Positions 46,241 to 56,011 of a stretch of DNA of 64,000 nucleotides are shown here, piece by piece. This DNA is from Catenulispora sp. MAP5-51 (GTDB lineage: Bacteria > Actinomycetota > Actinomycetes > Streptomycetales > Catenulisporaceae). The DNA lies in NCBI RefSeq assembly GCF_041261205.1, contig NZ_JBGCCH010000016.1, forward strand, positions 124,001 through 188,000, read 5' to 3'. Both the position numbers and the translations under genes were made by a program. The notes under the pieces were generated by a model, which did no database searches, was not told the DNA's origin, and saw only the letters and a list, made by a program, of their open reading frames with translations. The stretch's first letter is position 1. Each line of letters opens with the position of its first letter.

Positions 46241-46912
46241 TCAGTCCAGCCCGGCGACCTCCACCGATGGCAAATCCTTGATCTGGTGTTTGGTCAGCCG
46301 GACGGTGACGCCCGCGGCGTCGATCCCGGACACCTCGCCGACCGGGATCGCCACCCGCTTGTGGCCCCACAGGTGGCCCTCGTCCAGCAGCACGTGGGTG
46401 ACCGCCTCGTCGTCCGGGTCCACCACCAGGCCGCGGACGTGGCCGATGTGGCCGTCGGTGGCCGCGACGCGCTCCCCGCGCCGGATCCGCACCTGCCCCG
46501 CCGGCACCCGGTCCTCGATCTCGATGCGCGAGGAGCCCATCGACTCCGCCCCGGCAGGCTCCGCCGCGGCCGGCTCCGCGCCGGTCGCCAGGCCGTAGTG
46601 CGGCCAGTACACGACCTCGCCCTCGTCGAAGCCGTAGCGCTGTTCGGCGTCCAGCGCCGTGAGGAAATGCGTCGCGACCGAGGGTTCCAGGCCGGCGAAC
46701 TCCTCCGGGGTGCAGTTCAGGCGCACCCCCTCGGCGTCGGCGTGCGCCAGCTCGACCGGGACCAGCCGCCCGGCCGTGCCGTTCGGGGCGACCACGATCA
46801 GGTGGGTGAGCCGCTGGGCGACCGGATCGACCACGACGCAGACCAGGTGGCCGCACCGTTCGCCCTGGCAGCGGACGACGCTGCCGATGTCGTATTCCTC
46901 GAAGGCGTTCAT
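46241..46912 (-). CDS. PRC-barrel domain protein 2 with Cys cluster
   Basis: 223-residue paralogue of the protein at 37543-38220, with the same two-barrel plan: EYDIGSVVRCQGERCGHLVC at the front and RIRRGERVAATDGHIGHVRG near the end, followed by DEGHLWGHKRVAIPVGEV. The front barrel again has clustered Cys (Cys-x4-Cys). ATG 46912 has AAGGAGG five bases upstream. The middle linker differs (Ala/Glu-rich). The two genes bracket the anti-sigma kinase, phosphatase and HAMP kinase, which suggests a shared role in that signalling block. Confidence 0.85.
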   Translation of the reverse strand: MNAFEEYDIGSVVRCQGERCGHLVCVVVDPVAQRLTHLIVVAPNGTAGRLVPVELAHADAEGVRLNCTPEEFAGLEPSVATHFLTALDAEQRYGFDEGEVVYWPHYGLATGAEPAAAEPAGAESMGSSRIEIEDRVPAGQVRIRRGERVAATDGHIGHVRGLVVDPDDEAVTHVLLDEGHLWGHKRVAIPVGEVSGIDAAGVTVRLTKHQIKDLPSVEVAGLD

Positions 46913-47021
46913 CGCTACCTCCTTCCACCCCCAGTCTTCTCCCCCGCCGGCCGACCGGCACGGGCAGTCCGGCTCAGGTCCGGTCCGCCCGCGCTTCTCA
47001 GGTGTCGGCTCAGGTATCGGC

Positions 47022-47651
47022 TCAGGTATCGAAGAGCACCGCCCGGACGCGGTCGACGACGCTCGTGGCGGCGCCGGCCCCGGCGGCGCTGTCGGCGGTG
47101 GCACCCGGCCCTGCCTGGGGCGGCACCATGCCCGTCGCGGTCCCGGTGGCGGTCCCGAACCCGGCGCCTCCGAGCCCGGCCGCCCCGGCCGCGCTCTCAG
47201 CGCGCCGCCGCGCCTCGGCCATCTCCTGCCCGGCGGCCAGCAGCTCGCCGCGGTCGCACTGGCGGGCGAGCTCGGCGAACGTGATCCGCTCCTCGTGCTG
47301 GATGTGCCCGCGGGCCGCCGCGACCAGCTGGGCCAGCAGCGGTTCGAAGCGGGCGTCGGAGGGGTCCTTGCCCTCCAGGTCGCGGACCATGTGCTCGACG
47401 GTGAGGTGCTCGGCGGCGTGCAGGTCGGCCAGGTCCTCGCCGTCCGGCAGCGTGCGGCGGGCCAGCGGCAGGAAGTAGCGCTGCGCGGCGGCGGCGTGCC
47501 AGGCCAGTTCCAGGGCCAGGGCGTCCACCAGCGACTTGCGCGAGCCGTCGGGACCGCCGGCGCCGGTCTCCAGGCGCTGGAAGAGCGCCTCGACCGCGCG
47601 GTGTTCGCCGGACAGGACGTCGATCACATCACGGCGGTCGGTCACGCTCAT
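47022..47651 (-). CDS. Hemerythrin-like protein with altered iron ligands
   Basis: 209 residues. A four-helix hemerythrin/HHE core (about residues 5-150) is suggested by SGEHRAVEALFQRLE, LAWHAAAAQRYFLPLARRTL, LHAAEHLTVEHMV and ARGHIQHEERITF. In the second helix the usual Glu ligand position reads Gln/Arg (AAAQRYF), so oxygen- or iron-binding may be weakened. The C-terminal third is Gly/Ala/Thr-rich (GFGTATGTATGM). Hemerythrin-like proteins sense O2, iron or NO or mediate stress responses. It lies between the PRC-barrel gene and a divergent HesB-like gene. Confidence 0.78.
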   Translation of the reverse strand: MSVTDRRDVIDVLSGEHRAVEALFQRLETGAGGPDGSRKSLVDALALELAWHAAAAQRYFLPLARRTLPDGEDLADLHAAEHLTVEHMVRDLEGKDPSDARFEPLLAQLVAAARGHIQHEERITFAELARQCDRGELLAAGQEMAEARRRAESAAGAAGLGGAGFGTATGTATGMVPPQAGPGATADSAAGAGAATSVVDRVRAVLFDT

Positions 47652-47840
47652 CGGGGCTGGCTCCTCGGTCCCGGCCGACCACGCCGGTCGGCATCGCTAT
47701 CGACTAACCCGTGAGGCCATCCGTAAACACACCCGATCGGGTGATGGGGAACACGACTCGCGGTACACCTGATGTTTAGGACTCAGGGACCGGGTAACCG
47801 CCTCGAGTACCCATCCGACGACAAGCACCGGGAGGAAGTC

Positions 47841-48140
47841 GTGCTGACTCTCACCGACCGGGCCGCCGAGGCCGTCCGCAATCTGACCACGCAATCCGAT
47901 CTGCCCGACGACAGTGCCGGGCTGCGCATCGTCTCGCACGGCGCAGCCCAGAACAGCGGGCAGGGGCAACTTTCCCTGTCACTCACCCAGGGTCCGCACT
48001 CCGGCGACGCCGTCGTGGAGACCGGGCCGGCCCGGGTCTTCCTCGAGGCCGAGGCCGCGCAGGCCCTGGACGACCAGCAGCTGGACGCGACGGTCGCCGC
48101 AGACGGCGGGGTCCGTTTCCTGCTCGCGCCGCAACAGTAG
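47841..48140 (+). CDS. HesB/IscA-like small protein lacking cysteines
   Basis: 99 residues resembling HesB/IscA proteins: LTLTDRAAEAVRNLTTQSDL at the front and SGDAVVETGPARVFLEAEAA then the beta-strand end AADGGVRFLLAP. The three Cys that bind Fe-S clusters in IscA are all absent, so cluster assembly is unlikely and another role, perhaps stress-related, is possible. GTG 47841 follows GGGAGGA by four bases; upstream in-frame codons add residues without support. A very strong hairpin terminator follows. Confidence 0.8.
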   Translation: MLTLTDRAAEAVRNLTTQSDLPDDSAGLRIVSHGAAQNSGQGQLSLSLTQGPHSGDAVVETGPARVFLEAEAAQALDDQQLDATVAADGGVRFLLAPQQ

Positions 48141-48147
48141 CGTGGCG

Positions 48148-48202
48148 GACCGGGCAGGCCGCGGTGGACACCGCGGCCGGCCCGGTCTTATTTGTTTTAT
48201 TG
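48148..48202 (+). terminator. Strong intrinsic terminator after the HesB-like gene
   Basis: Nested stem: GACCGGGC with GCCCGGTC (48148-48155 / 48180-48187) outside GGCCGCGGT with ACCGCGGCC (48157-48165 / 48170-48178), one mismatch, 4-nt loop, followed by the T-rich run TTATTTGTTTTATT. Classic rho-independent signal. Confidence 0.88.
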
Positions 48203-48238
48203 CTCGGCCGCCGGCCCGGTTTTCCGCTCAGCCGCCGC

Positions 48239-49792
48239 TCAGCCGCTGGTCAGCCGCTCCACCAAAGCGGCCACCGACACCGTCGCGAACTCGATCCCCA
48301 TATCGCCGAAGCCGTACGGGATCACCAGCAAGTCCCCGTGCTTGAGCCCGCCGCACGAGTACACGACGTTCGGCACATACCCGTCCCGCTCGTCCGGCGC
48401 GGCGATCAGCAACGGATCCCGCAGCGTGCCGACGACGCGCGCCGGGTCCTCCAGGTCCAGCAGCATCGCGCCGAGCGCGTAGGTCCGCATCGGGCCCACG
48501 CCGTGGGTCAGGACCAGCCAGCCCGCCTCGGTCTCGATCGGCGACCCGCAGTTGCCCACCAGGGTGAGCTCCCACGGGCGCAGCGGGGCCTCCAAACTGT
48601 GCGAACGACGCCAGATCCGACCGTCGTCCGACGTCGCGAGCGCGTTGCTCTCGCGATCCCAGCGCGACAGCGCCAGATGGCGGCCCCCGACCCGGCGCGG
48701 GAACAGGGCCAAACCCTTGCTGCCCACGGCCGGCCCGAACAGCTGCGCCATGTGGAACGTCCGGAAATCGGTGGTCTCGACAAGCTGGGTCGCCGACTCG
48801 GTTCCGCTGTAGGCGGTGTACGTCCCGCGATACACCGCCGAGCCGTCCGGCTCCGTGCAGCGCACGAACCGCGCGTCCTCGATGCCGCACCGCTCGGTCG
48901 GCGACCGCGGCCACAGGACGTGCTCGGACACGTCGGCCTCGGCGCCGAACTCCAGCTGGTACTGGCAGGCCAGGAACCAGCGGACGCGCGAGATCGTGCG
49001 GTGTGTGTTCTCCTGCACCAACAGCTGCGGGTGCAGCTCCCCCAGCCGCGCCTCCAGCTCGGCGTCCGTGAACCGCTCGGGCAGATGACGCAGCAGGTAG
49101 GCGAGCACCTCGTCGTCCTCGCCGGCCATCGCGGCCTGCAACATCGCGCGCTCGTAGTGAGTCGGCCGCACCTGGCCGATCGAAGCGTGCGGCGAGGGCC
49201 GATCGACGCGCAGTTCGCCGCTCGGCCCGATGACACCGGTCCGGAACTCGACGCACGACAGGTGGCCCTCGCCGATCGCGCGGGCGCTCATCAGGAACCG
49301 GAGTTCGCCGGGCTCCAGCCCGCTTTGGTCCGGATGGGGGACCATCGAGGGATTGGTCAGCGCGGCGCCCTCGATCGCGTACTCGTGCGTGAAATGGGCG
49401 CCGATCAGCAGCTTGCGCAGCTCGGAGACGGGCGTGCCGGGGCCGACGCGGTGCTCGATGGTGCGGAAGTGCTCAGCGAACGTCCCCTCCAGGTCGCGGT
49501 GCCGCGAGCCGAAGGCCTCCAGGATGTGCGCGTAGGACTTCTCGGCCTCCTCGTCCGACAGGCCCAGGACGCGCTGGACCACGCCCCCGGTCCGGGAGTT
49601 CATGTCCGGGGGCTGGGTTCCGAGGACGAAGAGCTTGGCGATCACGCGGCCGGGATCGCGGTCGAGGCGCAGTCTCCTGCGGGTGACGAGCTCGTCCGCC
49701 TCTAGGCCGGGGGCCATCGTCGGGGTGCTCGGGGTGCTCGGGGTGCTCGGGGTGCTCGGAGTTCGCGCGGGAACGGATTCGGTGGTGGTCAT
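48239..49792 (-). CDS. Glycoside hydrolase/phosphorylase, GH130 family
   Basis: 517-residue five-bladed-propeller enzyme of GH130, whose members phosphorolyse or hydrolyse beta-mannosides or mannosyl-glucose. Visible: NPSMVPHPDQSGLEPGELRF, ERCGIEDARFVRC (the family Glu-Asp-Pro/Ala-Arg motif), SNALATSDDGRIW and GNCGSPIETEAGWLVLTHGV. The N-terminus (about 25 residues) is a PSTPSTPSTPST run from a 9-bp repeat and is probably disordered. No signal peptide, so intracellular. No sugar transporter is adjacent, so it is an isolated metabolic gene, perhaps for mannan-derived oligosaccharides. Confidence 0.82.
   Translation of the reverse strand: MTTTESVPARTPSTPSTPSTPSTPTMAPGLEADELVTRRRLRLDRDPGRVIAKLFVLGTQPPDMNSRTGGVVQRVLGLSDEEAEKSYAHILEAFGSRHRDLEGTFAEHFRTIEHRVGPGTPVSELRKLLIGAHFTHEYAIEGAALTNPSMVPHPDQSGLEPGELRFLMSARAIGEGHLSCVEFRTGVIGPSGELRVDRPSPHASIGQVRPTHYERAMLQAAMAGEDDEVLAYLLRHLPERFTDAELEARLGELHPQLLVQENTHRTISRVRWFLACQYQLEFGAEADVSEHVLWPRSPTERCGIEDARFVRCTEPDGSAVYRGTYTAYSGTESATQLVETTDFRTFHMAQLFGPAVGSKGLALFPRRVGGRHLALSRWDRESNALATSDDGRIWRRSHSLEAPLRPWELTLVGNCGSPIETEAGWLVLTHGVGPMRTYALGAMLLDLEDPARVVGTLRDPLLIAAPDERDGYVPNVVYSCGGLKHGDLLVIPYGFGDMGIEFATVSVAALVERLTSG
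49720..49759. repeat. 9-bp tandem repeat at the GH130 N-terminus
   Basis: Four to five copies of CTCGGGGTG on the plus strand (the Pro-Ser-Thr units of the minus-strand protein). In-frame. Confidence 0.8.
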
Positions 49793-49963
49793 GCGGCATC
49801 ACCAATTCGGTCTCTCAATCAGCGTGCAGGCGAACTGTCACCGATAACCGGCACTCAGCAGCCCAAACGTGGTCAAGGCAATGGTAATGGCCTGCCTATG
49901 CCGCCGCCGGGGAAGCGGGATGCATGAATCCGCCGCCGTGCTGCCCGACCCGGCCGGGCGCAC

Positions 49964-50715
49964 TCAGCCCCGCGTCAGCCCGCTGACACTCCCGCCCTCC
50001 GCCGTGGCGTGCCCCATCGCCTCGGCGGCCAGATCGGGCTGGTCCACCAGCTCCTTCGCGCTGAACTCGTCGGCGACGCGGCCGGCCACCAGGATCGTCA
50101 CCCGCTCGGCGACCTCGACGGCGAAGGCCGGGCGGGGGGCGGCGACCAGGATGGTCAGGCCGTGGTCCGGCAGGGTCTTGATGAGATCGGCTATGTCCTT
50201 GACGATCAGCGGGGCCAGGCCCTCGGTGGGCTCGTCGAGCAGCAGCAGGCGCGGCTGGCCCAGCAGCGCGCGGGCGATGGCCAGCATCTGCTGCTCGCCG
50301 CCGGACAGCTGGCGGCCGCGGTGTCCCGCGCGTTCGGCCAGCCGGGGCAGCAGGTCCTTCACGCCCTCCGGCGTCCACCGCGCGGTCGCGCGCTCGCGGC
50401 GGCCGCGGCGGCCGAAGGCCAGGGTCAGGTGCTCCTGGACGGTCAGCCCGGGGAACACCCTGCGGCCCTGCGGGACCAGGCCGACGCCGGAGCGCGCGCG
50501 GCGGTGCGCGGGCAGCCGGGTGACGTCGGCGCCGGCCAGCACCACCCGGCCCGAGGAGGCCGGGACCAGGCCGGAGACGGTGTGGATCAGGGTGGTCTTG
50601 CCGGCGCCGTTGTGGCCGACCACCGCGTGCACCGAGCCTTCGGGGATCTCCAGGTCCAGGCCGTGCAGCACGGTGCCGCCGTCGTAGCCGGCGTTCAGGG
50701 AGTCCAGGCTCAGCA

Positions 50716-50716
<1 letters not shown>
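49964..50716 (-). CDS. livF: Liv-type ABC ATPase (LivF-like), second system
   Basis: 250 residues. Walker A VGHNGAGKTTLIHTVSG, signature LSGGEQQMLAIARALL, Walker B RLLLLDEPTEGLAP, all intact. The switch region (VAAPRPAFAVEVAE) is not the typical VEQN form. ATG 50716 overlaps the livG-like gene stop by 1-2 bases. Last gene of the minus-strand operon binding protein-livH-livM-livG-livF. Imports a branched-chain amino acid or another amino compound. Confidence 0.87.
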
Positions 50717-51575
<859 letters not shown>

Positions 51576-51579
<4 letters not shown>

Positions 51580-52583
51580 GCCGGCTCCCCTCGTCGTTTC
51601 GGCATCCGGAACCGGATCCCGGCCACCCCGTCGGGCAGCGCGTAGACGGCGATGATGAACATCAGCCCGAGCAGCAGCGGCCCGTGCCCGGGGAAGGGAC
51701 CGGCCAGCCAGTCGTTGGTGGCCACGATCAGCCCGGCGCCCAGCAGCGCGCCCAGCGGGGAGGTCGCCCCGCCCAGCACCACGGCCAGCAGGACCAGCGC
51801 GGAGTTGGAGAAGCTGCCGTCGTCCGGCGACACGTACTGGTTGACCGAGCACATCAGGACCCCGCCGAACCCGGCCAGGGCCCCGGCCGCAACGTAGGCC
51901 AGCCACTGGTAGCGCGCCACCGGGTGGCCGGCCGAGCGCATGCGGTCCTCGTGGTCGCGGCAGGCCAGCAGCAGTTTGCCGACCGGCGAGCGCAGCACCC
52001 ACCAGACGATCGCGACGATCACCGCCGTCGAGGCCAGCACGAACCAGTACACAGACCGGTCGGAGTCCAGCGCCGCCATCCCGGGCAGCGGGTTCAGCGG
52101 CGGGATGCCGTACATGCCGTCGGTGCCGCCGGTGAGCGAGTGCCACTCCCCGGCGGCGGTGACCGTGAGCTCGCCGAGCGCCAGGGTGGTCATCAGGAAC
52201 GCGACCCCGCGCGTGCGCACGGCCACCAGCCCCGTGGCCGCGGCGAAGCCGGCGGCGGTGAGCGTCCCGCACAGCAGCTGCACGACCCCGATGGTGTGCC
52301 CGTGCGTGCCCAGGATCCCGGCGGTGTACGCGCCGACCAGGAACGGCGCGGCCTGGCCCATGGTCGGCAGGCCCGAGTAGCCGGCCAGGATGCTGACGCT
52401 GACCGCCAGCACCCCCAGGGCCAGCGCCTTGGACAGCAGGCTGATGCCGTAGCCGTCGAAGCTGGCGGGCGCGATGAGCAAGAACGCCGCCAGCGCCGCG
52501 AGCGGCACGCCGACCCGGACCCGCGGCGAGTTCAGGAGCGCCGGGAGGTTCATGCGCGCGGGGTTCACGCGTTCGGGGTTCAC
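51576..52583 (-). CDS. livM: Liv-type permease (LivM-like), second system
   Basis: 335 residues. The GTG start at 52583 overlaps the livH-like stop (GTGA); the N-terminus has the repeated VNPERVNPARMNLP before the first helix (GVPLAALAAFLLIAPASF). Family stretches include ILAGYSGLPTMGQAAPFLVG and VARYQWLAYVAAGALAGFGG. About nine helices. Works with the LivH-like subunit. Confidence 0.9.
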
Positions 52584-53464
52584 GCGTGCGCCCCCGCCGC
52601 CGCGCCGACCGGGGCCGCCGAGCCCCGGAAGGTCCGGGCCACCAGCGCCAGGGCCATCAGCCCGAACAGCAGGTAGGGGGCCCAGTTGGAGGAGATCGAC
52701 ACGCCGAGCGTCTCGATCTCCCCGACCGCGATCGCCGCCACGAACGCCCCGACCACCGAGCCGGGCTTGCCGAGCACGATGACGACCATGGAGAGCATCA
52801 GGACCTTGTCGGCGGTGTCCGGCCCCGGGCCGATGATCGGCGCGCCCAGGCCCCCGGCCAGCCCGGCCAGCGCCCCGGCGGCGCCGCACAGCGCCGCGTG
52901 CACGCGCCACGGCGCGTAGCCCATGGCGCCGACCATGTCCCGGTCGTCGGCCGCGGCCCGCAGCAGCGCCCCGGCGCGGGTGCGGCCCAGGACGTACGTC
53001 CCGATCAGCGCCAGCACCGAGGCCACCACGATGAACATCAGGCGGTAGGTCGGGTAGACGTGCCCGAGGATGTGCACCGTCCCGTTGACCGAGTTCGGGA
53101 TCACGACCGGATGCGGGTCCCCGCCGTAGACGGTGCTCAGGATGTCGCCGCCGACCAGGGCCAGGCCGAAGGTCAGCAGCGCCTGCGGCAGGTGGCCGCG
53201 CTCGGCCAGAGGCAGCGTCCCGGCGGCCAGAACCGCGCCGCCGAGGGTGCCGCCGACCGTGGCCACCACCAGCCCCAGGAAGGCCGTGGACCACGAGCCG
53301 TCGGACACCGTGGCGGCCAGGTAGCCGCCGAGCGCGAACAGGGTCCCGTGGGCGATGTTCAGCACACCGCCGATCCCGAACAGCAATGTCAGGCCCGCGG
53401 CCGCGACGAACAGCAGGAGCCCGTAGGCCACCCCGTCCAGCGCGGGCACGAAGTGCGTGCCCAT
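52580..53464 (-). CDS. livH: Liv-type permease (LivH-like), second system
   Basis: 294 residues with eight or nine helices. Family stretch LTLLFGIGGVLNIAHGTLFA near the N-terminus and the coupling region DMVGAMGYAPWRVHAALCGA. ATG 53464 has AAAGGGG five bases upstream. A perfect hairpin at 53522-53550 lies upstream, between this gene and the binding-protein gene. Confidence 0.9.
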   Translation of the reverse strand: MGTHFVPALDGVAYGLLLFVAAAGLTLLFGIGGVLNIAHGTLFALGGYLAATVSDGSWSTAFLGLVVATVGGTLGGAVLAAGTLPLAERGHLPQALLTFGLALVGGDILSTVYGGDPHPVVIPNSVNGTVHILGHVYPTYRLMFIVVASVLALIGTYVLGRTRAGALLRAAADDRDMVGAMGYAPWRVHAALCGAAGALAGLAGGLGAPIIGPGPDTADKVLMLSMVVIVLGKPGSVVGAFVAAIAVGEIETLGVSISSNWAPYLLFGLMALALVARTFRGSAAPVGAAAGAHA

Positions 53465-53521
53465 GGAACCCCTTTCGCAGCGCTCTTGCTGGTTGTGCTG
53501 GTGGTGCAGATTACGCCGATC

Positions 53522-53550
53522 GCGCCGGGAACGTTGTCGGTTCCCGGCGC
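53522..53550 (-). terminator. Hairpin between binding protein and permease genes
   Basis: Perfect 11-bp stem GCGCCGGGAAC / GTTCCCGGCGC with a 7-nt loop, in the gap between the binding-protein stop (53628) and livH start. Probably a partial terminator or RNA-stability element giving more binding protein than permease. There is no T-run after it on the minus strand. Confidence 0.6.
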
Positions 53551-53568
53551 TCGGCGTTCGGCTGGCAG

Positions 53569-53624
53569 TACTCGATGATCAGAGCTCGATATTCAGAACT
53601 CGACGATCAGTACTCGCGGATCAG
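53569..53624. repeat. 14-bp imperfect repeats downstream of the binding-protein gene
   Basis: Four units of TACTCGATGATCAG-type sequence (AGCTCGATATTCAG, AACTCGACGATCAG, TACTCGCGGATCAG) just after the stop codon of the binding protein. AT-richer than the surroundings. Confidence 0.65.
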
Positions 53625-53627
53625 GAC

Positions 53628-54833
53628 TCAGCTGCCGATGGTGGCCAGGTCGCCGATCTTCACGTTGGCCAGCGCGGTGCCGTCCATCTCGACCTTGCGC
53701 AGGTACCACTTCTGGACCGGCACGTGGGTGTCGGCCGACAGCTGCCAGGTGCCGCGCGGGCTGTCGATCTGGCCCATCGCCTTGATCGCGGCGTTGACCG
53801 CGTCCGGCGTCAGGTTAGAGCCGGCCTTGGCGATCGCCTGGTCCAGCACCGAGGCCGCGTCCCAGCTGTACATCGCGGTCGCCGGCGGCGCCTCGCCGCT
53901 GTACTTCTGGCCCCACGCCGAGACGAACTCGCGGTTGGCCGCGCTGGAGATGTCCGGCGAGTAGTTCATCGAGGTGATGATGCCGCTGGCCGCCGGGCCC
54001 TCGGCCTTGAGCGTGGCGCCCTCGGTGATGAAGCCCGCCGCGTACAGCGGGATGTCCTTGGCGTCGGACTGCGACCACTGCTTCACGAAGTCGATGGCGT
54101 TCTGGCCGGTGTAGAAGCAGTAGATGGCCTTCGCGCCGGAGGCCTTGACCTTGGCCAGGTACGGCGTGAAGTCCTGGGTGGTCGGGAACGGCGTGAAGGT
54201 GGGCTTGCCGCCGTCGTTGGCGAGCTTGCCGCCGGCCTTGGTGTAGGAGTCGGTGAAGCCGCGCAGCTGGTCGTAACCGCCCTGGTAGTCCGGGCCGAAG
54301 GCGTAGACGCTGCCCTGGATGTTCTGCGCCATGTACGGGCCCATCGCGCCGCCGGGGTCGGTGGACATGAAGCTCATGGTCCACAGGTGCGAGACGTCCT
54401 TCATGGTCGGCCGGCCGCCGGTGTTGACCACCGGCACGCCCGCCGCGCTCGCGATCGGCACCACGGCCTGGATCGTCGGCGTGGCCACGATGCCGGCGAT
54501 GGCCAGCACGTGGTCCTGCTCGATCATCTTCTTGGCCACCGGCACCGCGGCCGCGCCGCCGTTGGCCTCGTCGCCCACGTCCAGCTTGACGGTGTGCCCG
54601 CCCAGCTTGTCGCCGTGGGTGTCCAGGTAGAGCTGGAACCCGTTCAGGTGGTCCGGGCCCAGCGCCTTGTTGCTGCCGGTCAGCGCCGTGATCAGACCGA
54701 TGGTGATGGGCGCGTCGCCCTTGGCCGCGCTCTTGCTCGACGTGCTGCTGCTGCATCCGGCCGCGGCGAGCGCGGTCACCGCGCCGATGGCCACGGCGGC
54801 GCGCAGGCGCGCCGGAACTCGGGACGAGAACAT
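53628..54833 (-). CDS. Liv-type substrate-binding lipoprotein, second system
   Basis: 401 residues: signal peptide with lipobox (AAAGC, Cys about residue 27), then a type I periplasmic-binding fold opening with APITIGLITALTGSNKALGP and containing VAKKMIEQDHVLAIAGIVAT. ATG 54833 has AAGGAG six bases upstream. First gene of the livHMGF-type operon. The ligand is not fixed by motifs; amino acids, amides and aromatic acids are all known for this family. Confidence 0.9.
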   Translation of the reverse strand: MFSSRVPARLRAAVAIGAVTALAAAGCSSSTSSKSAAKGDAPITIGLITALTGSNKALGPDHLNGFQLYLDTHGDKLGGHTVKLDVGDEANGGAAAVPVAKKMIEQDHVLAIAGIVATPTIQAVVPIASAAGVPVVNTGGRPTMKDVSHLWTMSFMSTDPGGAMGPYMAQNIQGSVYAFGPDYQGGYDQLRGFTDSYTKAGGKLANDGGKPTFTPFPTTQDFTPYLAKVKASGAKAIYCFYTGQNAIDFVKQWSQSDAKDIPLYAAGFITEGATLKAEGPAASGIITSMNYSPDISSAANREFVSAWGQKYSGEAPPATAMYSWDAASVLDQAIAKAGSNLTPDAVNAAIKAMGQIDSPRGTWQLSADTHVPVQKWYLRKVEMDGTALANVKIGDLATIGS

Positions 54834-54917
54834 CGCTGTCTCCTTAAGCGATTGATTTCATGGTTCACATGGAACTGGTCCGCCGACCGGAGGCCGGCGG
54901 CCCACATTTCGCGGAAG

Positions 54918-54935
54918 CCACCGGGGGTTCGGTGG
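54918..54935 (-). terminator. Possible terminator of the conservon operon
   Basis: CCACCG (54918-54923) and CGGTGG (54930-54935) with a 6-nt loop, between the GTPase stop (54990) and the next minus-strand gene (54833). Short stem and no T-run, so weak. Confidence 0.4.
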
Positions 54936-54989
54936 TCCCGCAATGCACTGAGGTGCGGTACGGCTTACTGTCCGGCCGGCCGCGGGGCG

Positions 54990-55577
54990 TCACTGCCCTG
55001 CGTAGGCCGCGTCCGGGTTCATCCGGAGCTGGGTCACGGCGTGTTCCACCAGGGTGACCAGCACGCGCTTGCTCGACTCGCGGCGGCGCGCGTCGCACAT
55101 CAGCAGCGGGACCGAATCCCGGACCGAGAGCGCGTCGCGGATCTCCTCGTGGCCGTGCATCGGGGCGCCGTCGAACTGGTTGATCGCCACGACGTGCGGG
55201 ATCGAGCGGTGCTCGAAGAAGTCGATGGCCGCGAAGGCGTCGTCCAGCCGGCGCACGTCGGCCAGCACCACGGCGCCGATCGCGCCGCGGGACAGCTCGT
55301 CCCAGAAGAACCAGAAGCGCTCCTGGCCCGGCGCGCCGAACAGGTACAGGATCAGGTCCTGGGCCATGGTGATGCGGCCGAAGTCCATCGCCACCGTGGT
55401 CGCCGTCTTGCCCGGGATGCCCCGGACGTCGTCGATGCCCGCCCCCGCGACGGTCATCTCCGCCTCGGTGGTCAGCGGCTGGATCTCCGAGACCGAGCCG
55501 ACCAGAGTGGTCTTGCCGACCCCGAAACCGCCGGCCACGACGATCTTGGCCGCGGTGGCCTGGTTCGCGCGGTTCAC
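54990..55577 (-). CDS. cvnD: Conservon GTP-binding protein (CvnD-like)
   Basis: 195-residue Ras-like small GTPase. P-loop GGFGVGKTTLVGSVSE, switch II/DxxG region LYLFGAPGQERFWFFWDEL, base-recognition motif NQFDG in place of NKxD, a feature of this family. GTG 55577 overlaps the roadblock-gene stop (GTGA). In Streptomyces, CvnD works with a sensor kinase-like CvnA and a roadblock protein in a membrane-associated complex controlling development and antibiotic production. Confidence 0.9.
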   Translation of the reverse strand: MNRANQATAAKIVVAGGFGVGKTTLVGSVSEIQPLTTEAEMTVAGAGIDDVRGIPGKTATTVAMDFGRITMAQDLILYLFGAPGQERFWFFWDELSRGAIGAVVLADVRRLDDAFAAIDFFEHRSIPHVVAINQFDGAPMHGHEEIRDALSVRDSVPLLMCDARRRESSKRVLVTLVEHAVTQLRMNPDAAYAGQ

Positions 55578-56011
55578 CGCATCCGTCCGGCGGCCTCGCG
55601 GGCGAGCATGCGCGAGCGCGCCATCGGCGTCAGCGCCGAACCGACCTGGTTGATCAGCTCGGCCATGGTGTAGGAGACCTGGCCGATGTCGCACTCGCGG
55701 CGGGCGAAGACCAGCAGCGAGGCACCGTCGCTGACCGCCATGGAGAACAGGAAGCCGCCGAACAGCTCGGTCAGGTTGCTCTGCACCGGGGCCGCGCGCA
55801 GCAGCCGGGCGGCGCCGGCCAGCAGGCCGACCAGCCCGGAGGCCACGGCCGCCAGGTTCTCGGCCTGCTCGTCGGTCAGGTCGGCGCTGGCCGCCACCAC
55901 CAGGCCGTCCGCCGAGACGGCCAGAGCGTGCACGACGCCGGGTACGCGCAGTGCGAAGTCGTTGAGTAGCCAGTCCAGATTGTCGGGGGGACTGCTGGGC
56001 ATGAGCGACAT
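55574..56011 (-). CDS. cvnB: Conservon roadblock/LC7 protein (CvnB-like)
   Basis: 145 residues forming a roadblock/LC7 fold: NLDWLLNDFALRVPGVVHAL, VSADGLVVAASADL and LFGGFLFSMAVSDGASLLVF. Roadblock proteins bind small GTPases and modulate their cycle. ATG 56011 is preceded by AGGGA and overlaps the kinase stop (TAATG). It lies directly between the CvnA-like and CvnD-like genes; the DUF742 protein normally present as cvnC is missing here. Confidence 0.9.
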   Translation of the reverse strand: MSLMPSSPPDNLDWLLNDFALRVPGVVHALAVSADGLVVAASADLTDEQAENLAAVASGLVGLLAGAARLLRAAPVQSNLTELFGGFLFSMAVSDGASLLVFARRECDIGQVSYTMAELINQVGSALTPMARSRMLAREAAGRMR

